Assembly (NCBI GenBank): GCA_018968885.1
Contig: JAGWZK010000007.1
Coordinates: 1 to 64,000, forward strand
DNA from: Planctomycetota bacterium
Lineage (GTDB): Bacteria; Planctomycetota; Phycisphaerae; Phycisphaerales; UBA1924
Direction: 5' to 3'
Length of the DNA stretch: 64,000 bases
Shown here in pieces: positions 44,642 through 53,547 of the stretch. The notes beneath the pieces were generated by a model that made no database searches, was not told where the DNA came from, and saw only the letters and a list, made by a program, of their open reading frames with translations. Position numbers and translations under genes: made by a program. The number at the start of each line of letters is the position of its first letter. Within the stretch, counting starts at the first letter, position 1.

Positions 44642-46537
44642 ATGAAGAACCTGCGGTCCTTGGTATTGTCGGGTGTGCTGGTTGTCGGGCTTGGGTTACC
44701 GGGCATGGGTGCCGAGAAGCACGCCGAGGGAGCCGATAGGGAGTTTGCCGAGCAACCCGACAAACATTCCAATGTGGATGGAAGCCGGAAGCATTGGCCG
44801 AAGCCCCCACTGGTGGACTTTGTGCATGTGGATCTGGATGTGACAATGCCGGACCTGAGCGTTGCGGCGGTCAAGATCTCGCAGCAGCTGGTGGTAAAGG
44901 GGATCAAGGAAGAAACCGAGACGATCGAACTGGATGGCCCCAGCCCCAAATGGGCGAAGATGACCAAGATCGAGGCCAAGGGGCGGCGGATGATCTTTGT
45001 CCATCGCAATGAGAAGATGTCAATCGACGTGATGCCCGCACTGAAGCGGGGCGAAGAGCTGACCCTGACATTTGAATTTGACCTGAAACTGGGAGGCAAG
45101 CCGGGAGTCGGGTTGATCTATGTGCCGGGAGACGCCAAGGCGACGCCAGCGATTGCTCCGATGGTGTATTCGCAGGGGCAATCGGAGTGGAACCACCTGT
45201 GGTTCTTCTGTCACGACTTTCCAAATGAGCGGATGACCAGCGCGGTGACGATGCGCGTGCCGCGCGGAGTGACGACTGTTTCCAACGGGACATTGGAGGA
45301 AGTTGAGGAACCGGCTGGAGAGGGGTTGATGGTGTGGAAATGGAATCAGGAGCAGCCACACGCAGCATATCTGATCAGCTTGGCAATGGGCAAGTTTGAG
45401 AGAATTGAGATGGCGAGTGCCAAAGGCGTGGGAACGGATGGGAAGGATGTGCCTGTTGATGTGTATGTCGAGCCAGGGAAAGGTGCAATTGCGCGGCAGC
45501 GATTTGCGGATACGGGGGCGATGATCGAATTCTTTGCCAAGCAGTTTGATGAGCCGTACCCATTTGACAAGTACTCACAGACGACGGTGCGGGCATTCTC
45601 TTGGGGTGGGATGGAGAACAGCAGCGCCACCACACTCACGGATCTGGCGGTGGCGAGTGACGTGCCGACGGACCCGACCCTGATCTCGCATGAGTTGGCG
45701 CATCAGTGGTTGGGAAATCTGGTGACATGCCGCACATGGGAGCATGTGTGGCTGAATGAAGGGTGGGCGACATACGCCGAGTCGTTGTGGAGCGCAGAGG
45801 CAGCAAGGCGAGAGGGTGAAAACGCACAGGCGGCGTACTTGGAAGGGTTGCTGAAGTATCGGGGTGGCTTGGTCGAGGCGTACGCGAAGGATGAGGGATC
45901 CAGAGAACCAATGGCAAGCGCTGTATATGCCGCCCCAGATGATGTTTTTGAGAAGTCTGACGACCCGTACGCCAAAGGTGCGTGGGTGTTGCACATGTTG
46001 CGTGAACGGCTGGGGGATGAGGCGTTCTGGAGAGGGACGCGCGAGTACGTAAACCGGTGGAAGTTTCGCGAGGTGGAGACGGGGGATTTTCGTCGGAGCA
46101 TGGAAGAAGCGAGCGGGGAGACACTGGAGAGGTTTTTTGATGACTGGGTGTATCGGTTTGGGATGCCGCGAATTGTGGTGCGAGTGGAGCCGGTGATGGA
46201 GCAGGTGGGTGGCGAGGATGGGCATCATTTCAAAGTGAGGGTGGAGCAGACAAACCCGGATGGGAGTCCACGGGCGCTGCGTGTGCCGCTGGAGTTGGTG
46301 GGAAAGGGTGGGCGGCGTGACGTGATGGTGACAATGGAGGGAGCGGTCTGGGAGGAAGTGGTGACCACAGATTTTGCGGTGGAACGGGGTGAGGTGGACC
46401 CAGAGGCGACGGTGCTGGCGACTTGGGATGTGGATGGATCGAAGATCCCGTTGTGTGACACATGCGGGGCGTGGAATAGGTCGCAGAACGAATCGACGAA
46501 GAAGGAAGCCACGCCAACAATCACCCCCGAGCCGTAA
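44642..46537 (+). CDS. Exported M1-family metallo-aminopeptidase
   Basis: 631 residues. A signal peptide (NLRSLVLSGVLVVGLGLPGMGA) leads into an N-terminal beta-domain, then the gluzincin catalytic domain: exopeptidase motif GGMENSSATTL (GGMEN for the usual GAMEN), zinc motif HELAHQWLGN, and the third ligand Glu in HVWLNEGWATYAE. A C-terminal beta-sandwich region follows (about 510-600), with a final CDTCG motif. It trims N-terminal residues from peptides, here in the periplasm. AAGGA lies 7 nt before the ATG. yebC follows closely. Confidence 0.94.
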   Translation: MKNLRSLVLSGVLVVGLGLPGMGAEKHAEGADREFAEQPDKHSNVDGSRKHWPKPPLVDFVHVDLDVTMPDLSVAAVKISQQLVVKGIKEETETIELDGPSPKWAKMTKIEAKGRRMIFVHRNEKMSIDVMPALKRGEELTLTFEFDLKLGGKPGVGLIYVPGDAKATPAIAPMVYSQGQSEWNHLWFFCHDFPNERMTSAVTMRVPRGVTTVSNGTLEEVEEPAGEGLMVWKWNQEQPHAAYLISLAMGKFERIEMASAKGVGTDGKDVPVDVYVEPGKGAIARQRFADTGAMIEFFAKQFDEPYPFDKYSQTTVRAFSWGGMENSSATTLTDLAVASDVPTDPTLISHELAHQWLGNLVTCRTWEHVWLNEGWATYAESLWSAEAARREGENAQAAYLEGLLKYRGGLVEAYAKDEGSREPMASAVYAAPDDVFEKSDDPYAKGAWVLHMLRERLGDEAFWRGTREYVNRWKFREVETGDFRRSMEEASGETLERFFDDWVYRFGMPRIVVRVEPVMEQVGGEDGHHFKVRVEQTNPDGSPRALRVPLELVGKGGRRDVMVTMEGAVWEEVVTTDFAVERGEVDPEATVLATWDVDGSKIPLCDTCGAWNRSQNESTKKEATPTITPEP

Positions 46538-46561
46538 TCTAGATCATCAGGAAAGTACACG

Positions 46562-47320
46562 TTGGCAAAGCACAATCGATGGAGCAAGGTCAAGCACCGC
46601 AAAGCGGCGGTGGAAAAGAAACGGAGCAAAGCGTGGACCAAGATCATCCGCGCGGTGATGGTGGCAGCGCGAGCGGCGGGTCCGGACCCTTCGGCCAACA
46701 CATCGCTGCGTTTTGCGATGGATGAGGCGCGGTATGCCAATATCCCGCGCGATACGGTGGAAAGAGCAATCAAGAAGGCCACCGGCGAGGGTGCGGGGGA
46801 TAACTTTGAGACGATGCGCTACGAGGGGTACGCACCCGGTGGTGTTGCGGTGATCGTGGATGCACTGACGGACAATCGCACGCGGACGATCGCAGATGTG
46901 CGGCTGGCGTTTTCAGATGCTGAGGGGAACGTGGGCGCTACAGGGTCTGTTGCGTACATGTTTGCTCAACGCGGAGAGATTTCGCTGGCGCCGTCGGCGA
47001 AAGTGAACGGCGACAGAGTGATGGAAATCGCCATCGACGCGGGAGCCGAAGATGTTGAAGAGCCTGGCGATGAGGAGAGTGGATGGACGGTGTACACCGA
47101 TCCGGTGGCATTCGAAAATGTGAAGCTGAAGTTGGAAGGCGCGGGGTTGAGCGTGGCCGAGGCGGCGATCAGCATGATTCCAGCGAATCGCGTCGAAGTG
47201 CGAGGCGAGCAGGCCAAGGGCCTGATGGATCTGGTTGATGCTCTGGAGGAATTGGATGATGTGCAGAAAGTGTATCACAATGGTGTGATTCCTGACGATG
47301 AACTGGCGAAGATGGAGTAG
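46562..47320 (+). CDS. yebC: YebC/PmpR-family protein (TACO1-like)
   Basis: 252 residues. The N-terminal HNRWSKVKHRKAAVEKKRSK and RYANIPRDTVERAIKKATGEG are family marks, as are YEGYAPGGVAVIVDALTDNR and the acidic pocket. Members act as transcriptional regulators or aid translation of proline-rich stretches. The start codon is TTG at 46562, six bases after AGGAAAG. The FmdB-like gene follows 12 bp downstream. Confidence 0.95.
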   Translation: MAKHNRWSKVKHRKAAVEKKRSKAWTKIIRAVMVAARAAGPDPSANTSLRFAMDEARYANIPRDTVERAIKKATGEGAGDNFETMRYEGYAPGGVAVIVDALTDNRTRTIADVRLAFSDAEGNVGATGSVAYMFAQRGEISLAPSAKVNGDRVMEIAIDAGAEDVEEPGDEESGWTVYTDPVAFENVKLKLEGAGLSVAEAAISMIPANRVEVRGEQAKGLMDLVDALEELDDVQKVYHNGVIPDDELAKME

Positions 47321-47332
47321 AAGGAAGAACTG

Positions 47333-47593
47333 ATGCCGATGTACGAATATGCCAGCCAAACACCAGAAGCGGACGGGACGACGCAGGTGATTGAATTGCT
47401 GCGGCCGATGTCTCAAGCGGACGCACCAGTTGAGGATCCCGAAGGCCGCGGACGCATCTTCAAGCGAGTGCTTTCAACGACCAGAGTGATGGGGAGTGTG
47501 GCAGGCAGCGGGAGTGGCAGCGCAGGTGGCCGCGGCGGAGGCGGTTGTTGCCCATGTGGCAAGGGCGCGGGAACATGCTCACGCAAGGCGTAG
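47333..47593 (+). CDS. FmdB-like small protein lacking the zinc cysteines
   Basis: 86 residues. PMYEYASQT at the start and the overall layout (...RPMSQADAPVEDPEGRGRIFKRVLS) follow FmdB-type zinc ribbons. Where FmdB has YEYxCxxCG and CPxCG, this protein has YEYASQTPEADG and DPEGR, so the four zinc cysteines are missing. The tail is Gly/Ser-rich, ending GGCCPCGKGAGTCSRK, where other cysteines remain. It starts 12 bp after yebC with GAAGGA upstream, so the two are likely co-transcribed. The function is unknown. Confidence 0.65.
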   Translation: MPMYEYASQTPEADGTTQVIELLRPMSQADAPVEDPEGRGRIFKRVLSTTRVMGSVAGSGSGSAGGRGGGGCCPCGKGAGTCSRKA

Positions 47594-47603
47594 CACCGCT
47601 GGC

Positions 47604-48191
47604 TTAGCGCGAAGGATTGGATCGCACACCGCTGGAGCCAGCAGCGGAATCCTCAATAGTCTTCTTTTTCAGGTGCAAACGCTCAGAACCAACTTCGCCA
47701 TGCTGAACATCGACTGTTCCCGTCGAGGGATCAATGCCGGTGATTCTCCAGCCGCCTGGAATCTCGTCGCCGACCTTGCGAGGTTTGCCCGCAATCACGG
47801 CAAGGGGCTGACGTCCGGTGAGAATCGACGTGACCTCAACAGTCTTGAGATCTGCCACAGCGCTCTTGCGTTTGGCATCGGGCTGAGTCGGCTCGGGCAC
47901 ACTGTTGATTGGCAGATCTGTTTGTGAGGGATCCGCCTGCACTGGCACCCACACGGGAGTCTTTCCGTACGGACTGGACCGCAGGGCCTCAATGGCCTGG
48001 GTGGCGGCCGTGGGCTGCGTGGCTCCGTCGATGGCAGGCACACGGAACGAAGCGGGCAACTCCATCTGCGTCGAAGCCGCAGCAGTTGAAGGACCGCGGC
48101 CGATGGGGAGAAAGCGTGAAAACGCAGCACCGGCGACAGGAACCAGGCACGCTCCAACACACAGCAGGCGATACTGCAAGAGTTGATTCAC
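47604..48191 (-). CDS. PilP/GspC-like pilus or secretion protein
   Basis: 195 residues with one N-terminal membrane segment (LLCVGACLVPVAGAAF). The C-terminal part VEVTSILTGRQPLAVIAG...GDEIPGGWRITGI resembles the PilP/GspC homology region, a periplasmic beta-domain that links inner-membrane assembly proteins to the secretin. The rest is Pro/Thr-rich linker. It begins with GTG overlapping the stop of the pilO remnant (GTGA), as expected for the last gene of a PilZ-GspE-GspF-PilO-PilP operon. Confidence in the exact family is moderate. Confidence 0.65.
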   Translation of the reverse strand: MNQLLQYRLLCVGACLVPVAGAAFSRFLPIGRGPSTAAASTQMELPASFRVPAIDGATQPTAATQAIEALRSSPYGKTPVWVPVQADPSQTDLPINSVPEPTQPDAKRKSAVADLKTVEVTSILTGRQPLAVIAGKPRKVGDEIPGGWRITGIDPSTGTVDVQHGEVGSERLHLKKKTIEDSAAGSSGVRSNPSR

Positions 48192-48550
48192 TTGACACCT
48201 CCGGCTGGCTGCGCGGGATTGACTGGCTGATCCATTGTCAGCTCGACTTTCAGACCGTCGGGCGGAAGGCGGAGGTGCTGGGTCTCGATAGTGGCTCGCA
48301 CCAGTGATCCCTCTTTGCCAGCGGTGACTGCGGGCTCAATGCGTAGGGATTCAACGCGCGTGACACCCAGGGAATTCTGAAGTTGATCCAGAGAGCGGGC
48401 GACACCTTCGTATGTCCCAACCACTTCCATGGAATATCCGGACATTTCAAAACCGGCTTTAGCTGCAGCACCCGCAGTTTGACCAGTCGTGCGGAGAGGT
48501 TCGATGCGATCCATACGCAGTTGCTGCCGTAGTGCGAGGTTACGGTAACC
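48188..48550 (-). pseudogene. PilO remnant (C-terminal part only)
   Basis: About 120 codons. LRQQLRMDRIEPLRT, GYSMEVVGTYEGVARSLDQL and VTRVESLRI fit the C-terminal ferredoxin-like domain of PilO-type assembly proteins. The membrane helix and first domain are missing; upstream sequence switches to the gspF frame around the palindrome at 48538-48550. No start codon in its own frame has a ribosome-binding site. It is in the correct operon position before the PilP-like gene. Confidence 0.7.
48538..48550. repeat. Palindrome at the gspF-pilO junction
   Basis: GGTTAC-G-GTAACC, a perfect 6-bp inverted repeat with a 1-bp centre, exactly where homology changes from GspF to PilO. It could have promoted the deletion or mark an assembly artefact. 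Confidence 0.6.
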
Positions 48551-49239
48551 AGGCCAATCAACATCGCGATCCAGTTCTCGCGAATCGTGTCCCCCACTGT
48601 CTGCAATATGCGCGTCATCACAGGCATTTGTACGCCCTGACTGACGAAGGTCGCAGCAAACTTGGGAATCACGAAAATGACAATCACCGACACCGCCAAT
48701 GTGATCGCGCACAGCACGATGACTGGATACGTCATGGCCCGACGCAGGAGTTGCTTGGTCTCCTGAATCTTGTCGAGAAGATCCGCAAGCAAACGCATCA
48801 CGCCGACCAGATCTCCTGATCGTTCGGCAGCTCGCAGAGTTTCCATATACACGGGTCCAAAATGGTGTTCGTAACTGCGCAGCGCCTCAGTCAACGGCAA
48901 CCCGGCCTCGATGCTTCCGGCCACATCGCGCAGCATGCTTTGCAATGCCGGGTTCTTCTCCGTGTCGGCGATCCCTGCAAGCCCCTGTGCCAGCGGGATC
49001 TTGGCTTCGACGAGAACGGCGAGTTCGCGCGTCAATTGTGAAATGATCTCCGGAGTGATCCGTCCTTGCTGGAAGCTGAATAGCACCATCGGCGCTTTGG
49101 TTTATGTCACATCAAGGGGTGTCAACCCCTGCGTGCTCAACTTGCGAATGGCATCTGCCACTGTGGCCGCAGGGATCTGACCCCGTGTGCGTTGGCCCTG
49201 TGCCGTCACAGCGGAGTACTTGAACATTGGCTCGCTCAT
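48538..49239 (-). pseudogene. GspF/PilC platform protein, disrupted and truncated
   Basis: The ATG at 49237-49239 overlaps the gspE stop (ATGA) and reads MSEPMFKYSAVTAQGQRTRG, the usual GspF opening, but an in-frame TAA at 49102-49104 ends it after 45 codons. The same frame resumes with the first T2SF domain (LTRELAVLVEAKIPLAQGLA) and first membrane helix (YPVIVLCAITLAVSVIVIFV), then is lost after WIAMLIGLV near 48550. The second domain, about half of the normal 400 residues, is absent. An internal ATG at 49087-49089 could restart a stub. The platform function is very likely lost. Confidence 0.8.
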
Positions 49240-50927
49240 GCCGCTCGCCTCATTTCAAGGTTGGTTGCGGCATCGTGGGTCTCCGTCTCAACCTCCGCCT
49301 TCAAAGAGTCAAGTTCAGACAGAGGAATGCAACCGAGAAGGGCCTTGCGCAACCCATCGTGACACATCGGGCGGAAACCATCAATCATCGCGGCTTGCCC
49401 AACTTCGGAAATCGAACGATCATTCTCAATCATCGCTCGAAGGCGCTGCGTGATCCGAAGCATTTCAAAAACAGCCACTCGGCCTCGTGTACCCAGGTTG
49501 CCGCACTCAGGGCAGCCGGCACCACGACGAAGCATGGCCGCTTGCTCAGGGGTCAGCGCCAGAGACGCAATGCGTTCACCTCTCTCCTCATCAGGAACAG
49601 CGCAGGCCTGGCACACTTTCTTCACGAGGCGTTGCGCCACGCAAGCAAGAAGTCCGTTATTGATCGCATATCCCGGAACACCAAAGGCCTTCAGTCGAGG
49701 TAGCGATCCCAGTGCATCGTTCGTGTGGAGCGTCGACAGCACCAAGTGGCCGGTCAACGCAGCTTGAATCGCGATCCTCGCGGTCTCTTCATCTCGGATC
49801 TCGCCGACCAAAACCACATTGGGGTCCTGGCGCAGAATCGATCTGAGCGCTGTGGCAAAGGTCAGCCCAACCTCGTGGTTCACCTGAATCTGTCGAACCA
49901 GCGGCAGCCGGATCTCCACCGGATCCTCGATGGTCATGATGTTGCGATTGGGAGCGTTCACCGCTGCCAAAGCGGTGTACAAGGTGGTGGTCTTTCCCGA
50001 GCCCGTAGGGCCCGTCACGACGAACATGCCGTGGGGTTTGCGGATCAATTCTTCAAACCAGCCAGTCATGTCTTCGGGCATGGCGAGGTCTTTGACATTG
50101 CCTACCGCGCTGGCCGAACGAAGCAGTCGCATGACCACGTTCTCGCCGTGAATTGTCGGAACCGTGGAGAGGCGGATATCAACATAGGTGTTATTGCCAC
50201 TGAATCGGAATTTGCCATCCTGTGGCTTACGGGTCTGAGTCAGGTCGAGCTTTGCGAGCACCTTCAGTCGCTGCACGATCCCCGCATGCATGTCTTTGGG
50301 TGGCCCTTGCAGCGGACGTAACGTGCCATCGACCCGATATCGCAGATGCAGCACTTCCTCGTCCGGATTGATGTGAATGTCGCTTGCACCCATTTCCAGC
50401 GCAGTCATCAAGATCTGCTGCGCTGCCGCGACGATCGGCTCATCGCCGGTGGTCAGGTCCCTTTCAGTTCCTGAATCAGACGCCTTGGCCGCCGCGTTGG
50501 CACTTTGCCCCAACGAATACGCACGCGCGATCAAGCCCCTGAGCAGTTGCGCATCGCACACAACAGGATCAACTTCGCGTTTGACGATCTGACGCACCTG
50601 GTCGATCGCCTGAAGATTCAGCGGATCGAGCATGGCCACTGTCACGGTCTGCTCAAACACAAAGAGCGGAAAGACCTGGAATTTCTCTGCCAGGGCTCGC
50701 GGCAGGATGGCAGAATTCTTGTGCTCAATTTCGTACAGCGGCAGATCCACAAACGGATACTCGCACACCTTTGCTCGCGTAATCGCGAGCGAACGGTGAG
50801 AGATCACGCCAAGGTTCACGAGCGACTCAAGCGGATCACCTGGACGCTCTTGCGCGCGCACCACATCCCGCTCGGTGATGAGCTTGTCGGCAATCAGGGT
50901 GCGCAACAGAAACGAGTTTGTGTCCAT
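49236..50927 (-). CDS. GspE/PilB-type secretion or pilus ATPase
   Basis: 563 residues, a hexameric ATPase that powers type II secretion or type IV pilus extension at the inner-membrane face. An N-terminal MshEN domain (about 5-130) precedes the N2D domain. The P-loop GPTGSGKTTTLY is at 306-317, the Asp box near TIEDPVE, Walker B in PNVVLVGEIRDEETA and the His box in GHLVLSTLHTND. A zinc-binding tetracysteine cluster (CQAC...CPEC) follows. All motifs are intact although the partner gspF is broken. It lies between the PilZ gene (11-bp gap) and gspF (4-bp overlap). GspE and PilB cannot be separated by sequence alone. Confidence 0.94.
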   Translation of the reverse strand: MDTNSFLLRTLIADKLITERDVVRAQERPGDPLESLVNLGVISHRSLAITRAKVCEYPFVDLPLYEIEHKNSAILPRALAEKFQVFPLFVFEQTVTVAMLDPLNLQAIDQVRQIVKREVDPVVCDAQLLRGLIARAYSLGQSANAAAKASDSGTERDLTTGDEPIVAAAQQILMTALEMGASDIHINPDEEVLHLRYRVDGTLRPLQGPPKDMHAGIVQRLKVLAKLDLTQTRKPQDGKFRFSGNNTYVDIRLSTVPTIHGENVVMRLLRSASAVGNVKDLAMPEDMTGWFEELIRKPHGMFVVTGPTGSGKTTTLYTALAAVNAPNRNIMTIEDPVEIRLPLVRQIQVNHEVGLTFATALRSILRQDPNVVLVGEIRDEETARIAIQAALTGHLVLSTLHTNDALGSLPRLKAFGVPGYAINNGLLACVAQRLVKKVCQACAVPDEERGERIASLALTPEQAAMLRRGAGCPECGNLGTRGRVAVFEMLRITQRLRAMIENDRSISEVGQAAMIDGFRPMCHDGLRKALLGCIPLSELDSLKAEVETETHDAATNLEMRRAA

Positions 50928-50938
50928 GTCGATTTCGC

Positions 50939-51325
50939 TTATGAGAATTGCTTGATCAACGCCTCCACCGTGTTGATCTGCTCCGGACTCGCGCGATCGA
51001 AACTACCTCCAATCAGATACGCCGGGCGGCGATCTGTCATCTGCACACGCTGCACGCGCACCGCAATTTCGATCAAGGGTGCCAGGGCCTCATCTGCAGC
51101 CACGATCCGCACGTTCACGCGGCACCGTTTGGGAATGAACACTCCGGTCATGAACGCAAGCCCGCCAGAGGAAAGATCGACCACATCCGCATCAATCCAC
51201 CCGCCATGACCGGCGGAGGTGAAACGAACCAAGGCCCTGTGTTCTTGATCGATGGCGATTTTGCAACGAAGAGATACATCAAGCCGCGAATGGCGACGGA
51301 CAATCAGCGAATCGGATTGTTCCAT
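50939..51325 (-). CDS. PilZ-domain (c-di-GMP-binding) protein
   Basis: 128 residues. The c-di-GMP signature is complete: RRHSR (the RxxxR motif) at 10-14 and DLSSGG (D/NxSxxG) about 40 residues later, within a beta-barrel domain filling the protein. It is likely a cytoplasmic effector controlling the pilus/secretion ATPase encoded 11 bp downstream. AGGAG lies 5 nt before the ATG. It is the first gene of the disrupted gspE-gspF-pilO-pilP operon. Confidence 0.88.
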   Translation of the reverse strand: MEQSDSLIVRRHSRLDVSLRCKIAIDQEHRALVRFTSAGHGGWIDADVVDLSSGGLAFMTGVFIPKRCRVNVRIVAADEALAPLIEIAVRVQRVQMTDRRPAYLIGGSFDRASPEQINTVEALIKQFS

Positions 51326-51776
51326 GATGACTCCTCTCTGTGGCAGCGAGCTGACCGCAGTCCGGACGACATCGCCTCTGTTATGGGCGGATTCGGCTTT
51401 TTCCTGACTTCAGTCCAACATCTTTGGGTAAGTTCAGGCGGAAACCCGCACTCTCACTTGCCCAGCCGCACGCCCCTGCCGACGAGTTGCCTCGAAGTTA
51501 TCAGACGATTCCCAGCCAATCCGAACATATTCCTATCACAAATAGCTGCCTCTAATCGTCACGCCTATACTGTGACGTGGCGAAAGGACCGACTCGCCGC
51601 CGCTGAGCACGGTTTTCTGTTCCGTGTCCAAGCGCATTCTGCAACGATTCGGATCGGAGTGACTCTCCGCCGAAATCCTCGAAGCGCCCAAGTGCAGATC
51701 GAAGCGAAGCGATCATCATCGCCAGCTGACGGTTCCGATCTCGCCGGTGTCGCTGTACGAAAGGTTTGGTAGTTCG
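51326..51776. other. Divergent intergenic region and rpsB leader
   Basis: 451 bp between the PilZ gene and rpsB. It holds a TATACT -10-like box inside an inverted repeat at 51557-51577, which would give rpsB an untranslated leader of about 200 nt. No protein-coding frame is convincing. A leader this long could hold an S2 autoregulatory structure, but I cannot draw a specific one. Confidence 0.55.
51557..51577 (+). promoter_or_regulatory. rpsB -10 box inside an inverted repeat
   Basis: CGTCAC (51557-51562) and GTGACG (51572-51577) flank TATACT (51566-51571), a 5/6 match to the -10 consensus. No TTGACA-like -35 is at 16-18 bp. An inverted repeat around a -10 box suggests an operator for a dimeric regulator. 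Confidence 0.45.
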
Positions 51777-52577
51777 ATGGCAAACACCCTTGTTCAGGAT
51801 CTGATCGAATCCGGTATTCACTTCGGCCAGCGCTCCAGCGCTTGGAACCCGAAGATGCAGCCGTATATCTACGGCAAGCGCAATGGCATCCACATCATCG
51901 ATATCAAGGAAACCGTCAAGGGTCTCCTCCTCGCCAAGCGCCTGATCACCAAGACAATCAGCGATGGCAAGGACGTCTGCTTTGTCGGCACCAAGCGCCA
52001 GGCCAAGGCCGTGCTGGAAGCCCGCGTCAAGGATGTCAAGCAGCACTACGTCAGCGAGCGCTGGCTGGGTGGTACGCTCACCAATTTCCGCACGATTCGC
52101 TCGCGCCTCAAGCGCCTCGAAGAGCTCGAGGCCATCGAGGCCCAAGGCCAAGGCGACACCAAGTACTCCAAGAAGATGGAGTCGCAGCTCCGCCGCGAGA
52201 AGCGGCGGATTCTCCGCAACCTCGAAGGCATCCGCAACATGGACAAGCTCCCGGGCATCCTTATTGTGTTTGATGTCAAGGGCGAAATCACCGCCATCCG
52301 CGAGGCCAAGAAGCTTGGCATCACCACCATCGGCCTGATCGACACCGACGGCGACCCCGACCTTGTCGATATCGCGATTCCCGGCAACGACGACTCGATG
52401 CGCGCCATCGACGTCATCGTCCGCGAACTTTGCATCGCCGTTTCCGAAGGCAAGCAGAGCCGCGAGCAGGCAGCCCCTGCCGCTGGTGACGCGGCCCCCT
52501 CGGGCGAGCAGCGCGAACGCCGCAGCCGTCGGGCCCAGTTCAAGGCCGATGACGCCGCAGCCAGCGCAGCCAACTGA
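51777..52577 (+). CDS. rpsB: 30S ribosomal protein S2
   Basis: 266 residues of S2, which binds the small-subunit platform near S1. LIESGIHFGQRSSAWNPKM and YIYGKRNGIHIIDI at the start, RWLGGTLTNFRTI, LPGILIVFDVKGE and TIGLIDTDGDPDLVDIAIPGNDD are canonical. The last 45 residues are a charged Ala/Arg/Glu extension. ATG at 51777 begins the conserved MANTLVQDL. tsf follows 122 bp later; pyrH and frr, the usual next genes, do not. Two hairpins lie in the gap (52599-52616 and 52640-52666). Confidence 0.97.
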   Translation: MANTLVQDLIESGIHFGQRSSAWNPKMQPYIYGKRNGIHIIDIKETVKGLLLAKRLITKTISDGKDVCFVGTKRQAKAVLEARVKDVKQHYVSERWLGGTLTNFRTIRSRLKRLEELEAIEAQGQGDTKYSKKMESQLRREKRRILRNLEGIRNMDKLPGILIVFDVKGEITAIREAKKLGITTIGLIDTDGDPDLVDIAIPGNDDSMRAIDVIVRELCIAVSEGKQSREQAAPAAGDAAPSGEQRERRSRRAQFKADDAAASAAN

Positions 52578-52598
52578 GCTTTTCGCACTGAGAGTTCC

Positions 52599-52616
52599 GG
52601 GTGATTCTCATCACCC
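52599..52616 (+). promoter_or_regulatory. Hairpin between rpsB and tsf
   Basis: Stem GGGTGAT and ATCACCC with a TCTC loop, about 20 bp after the rpsB stop. A second 7-bp stem (CGCACCA/TGGTGCG) lies at 52640-52666. Neither is followed by a T-run; they may set relative S2 and EF-Ts levels or protect the 3' end. Confidence 0.45.
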
Positions 52617-52699
52617 ATTTAGAGTTCCATATCCAATCCCGCACCACTCCACACCGGGCTGGTGCGTCTTGAAACCTGTATTGCAACGGAGTTCCTTTC

Positions 52700-53515
52700 A
52701 TGGCAGAGATCAACGCCAAAGACGTGATGAAGCTTCGCGATAAGACCGGCCTTCCCATGATGGCCTGCAAGGCCGCCCTCCACGAGGCCAATGGCGATGT
52801 GGAAAAGGCCGAAGAGATTCTGCGTAAGCAGCTGAAGGGCAAAATGGACAGCCGCGCCGGTCGCGCTGCTGGCGAAGGCGCCATCAAGGTCGCCACCAGC
52901 CGCGAAGCCGCCGTCATCGTCGAGGTTCGCGCTGAGACCGACTTCACCGCCAAGAGCGAGAAGTTCCAGGCCGCCGCCGCCAAGGTTGCCGAGTTGGCGA
53001 TCTCCTGCCCCTCCGGCCAGATTGCTCCCTCCCCCGCCATGATCGCGGCAGTGGACGAAGTCCGCATCTCCACCGGTGAGAATTGCTCCATCGCCCGCGC
53101 TCACAAGCTCACTCAGGACCCGGGCACCGGCGCCTTCGGCACCTACGTCCACCACGACGGCAAGACCGGCGTGCTTGTCCAGGCCGAAGGCAGCATCAGT
53201 GATGAGACCCTCCGCGACATCTGCATGCACATTGCAGCCGCCGATCCCCGCCCAATCGCCGTCACAGCCGACGCGCTGCCTCAGCACGTCGTCGATAAGG
53301 AGCGCAATTTTCGCATCGAGCAGGCCATGGCCAGCGGCAAGCCTAAGGAAATCGCCGAGAAGATGGTCGAAGGTGGCATGCGTAAGTTCTACGAGGAAAT
53401 CGCCCTCGTCGAACAGCCCTTCATCCGCGACCCTGCCAAGAAGATCAAGGAACTGGTCGGACCCAAGGCCCGCATCGTCGCCTTCTTCCGCTGGGCTGTG
53501 GGCGAAGAGGCCTGA
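52700..53515 (+). CDS. tsf: Elongation factor Ts
   Basis: 271 residues; the nucleotide exchange factor for EF-Tu. An N-terminal UBA-like domain (VMKLRDKTGLPMMACKAALH) and the two subdomains of the core are present (AAVIVEVRAETDFTAKSEKF; GVLVQAEG; FRIEQAMASGKPKEIAEKMV). TGLPMMAC stands for the usual TGAGMMDC. GGAG sits 9-12 nt before the ATG. It is the last gene before a strong bidirectional terminator. Confidence 0.97.
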   Translation: MAEINAKDVMKLRDKTGLPMMACKAALHEANGDVEKAEEILRKQLKGKMDSRAGRAAGEGAIKVATSREAAVIVEVRAETDFTAKSEKFQAAAAKVAELAISCPSGQIAPSPAMIAAVDEVRISTGENCSIARAHKLTQDPGTGAFGTYVHHDGKTGVLVQAEGSISDETLRDICMHIAAADPRPIAVTADALPQHVVDKERNFRIEQAMASGKPKEIAEKMVEGGMRKFYEEIALVEQPFIRDPAKKIKELVGPKARIVAFFRWAVGEEA

Positions 53516-53547
53516 ATATCGGCCGATTGAGAATTTCAAAAACAAAG

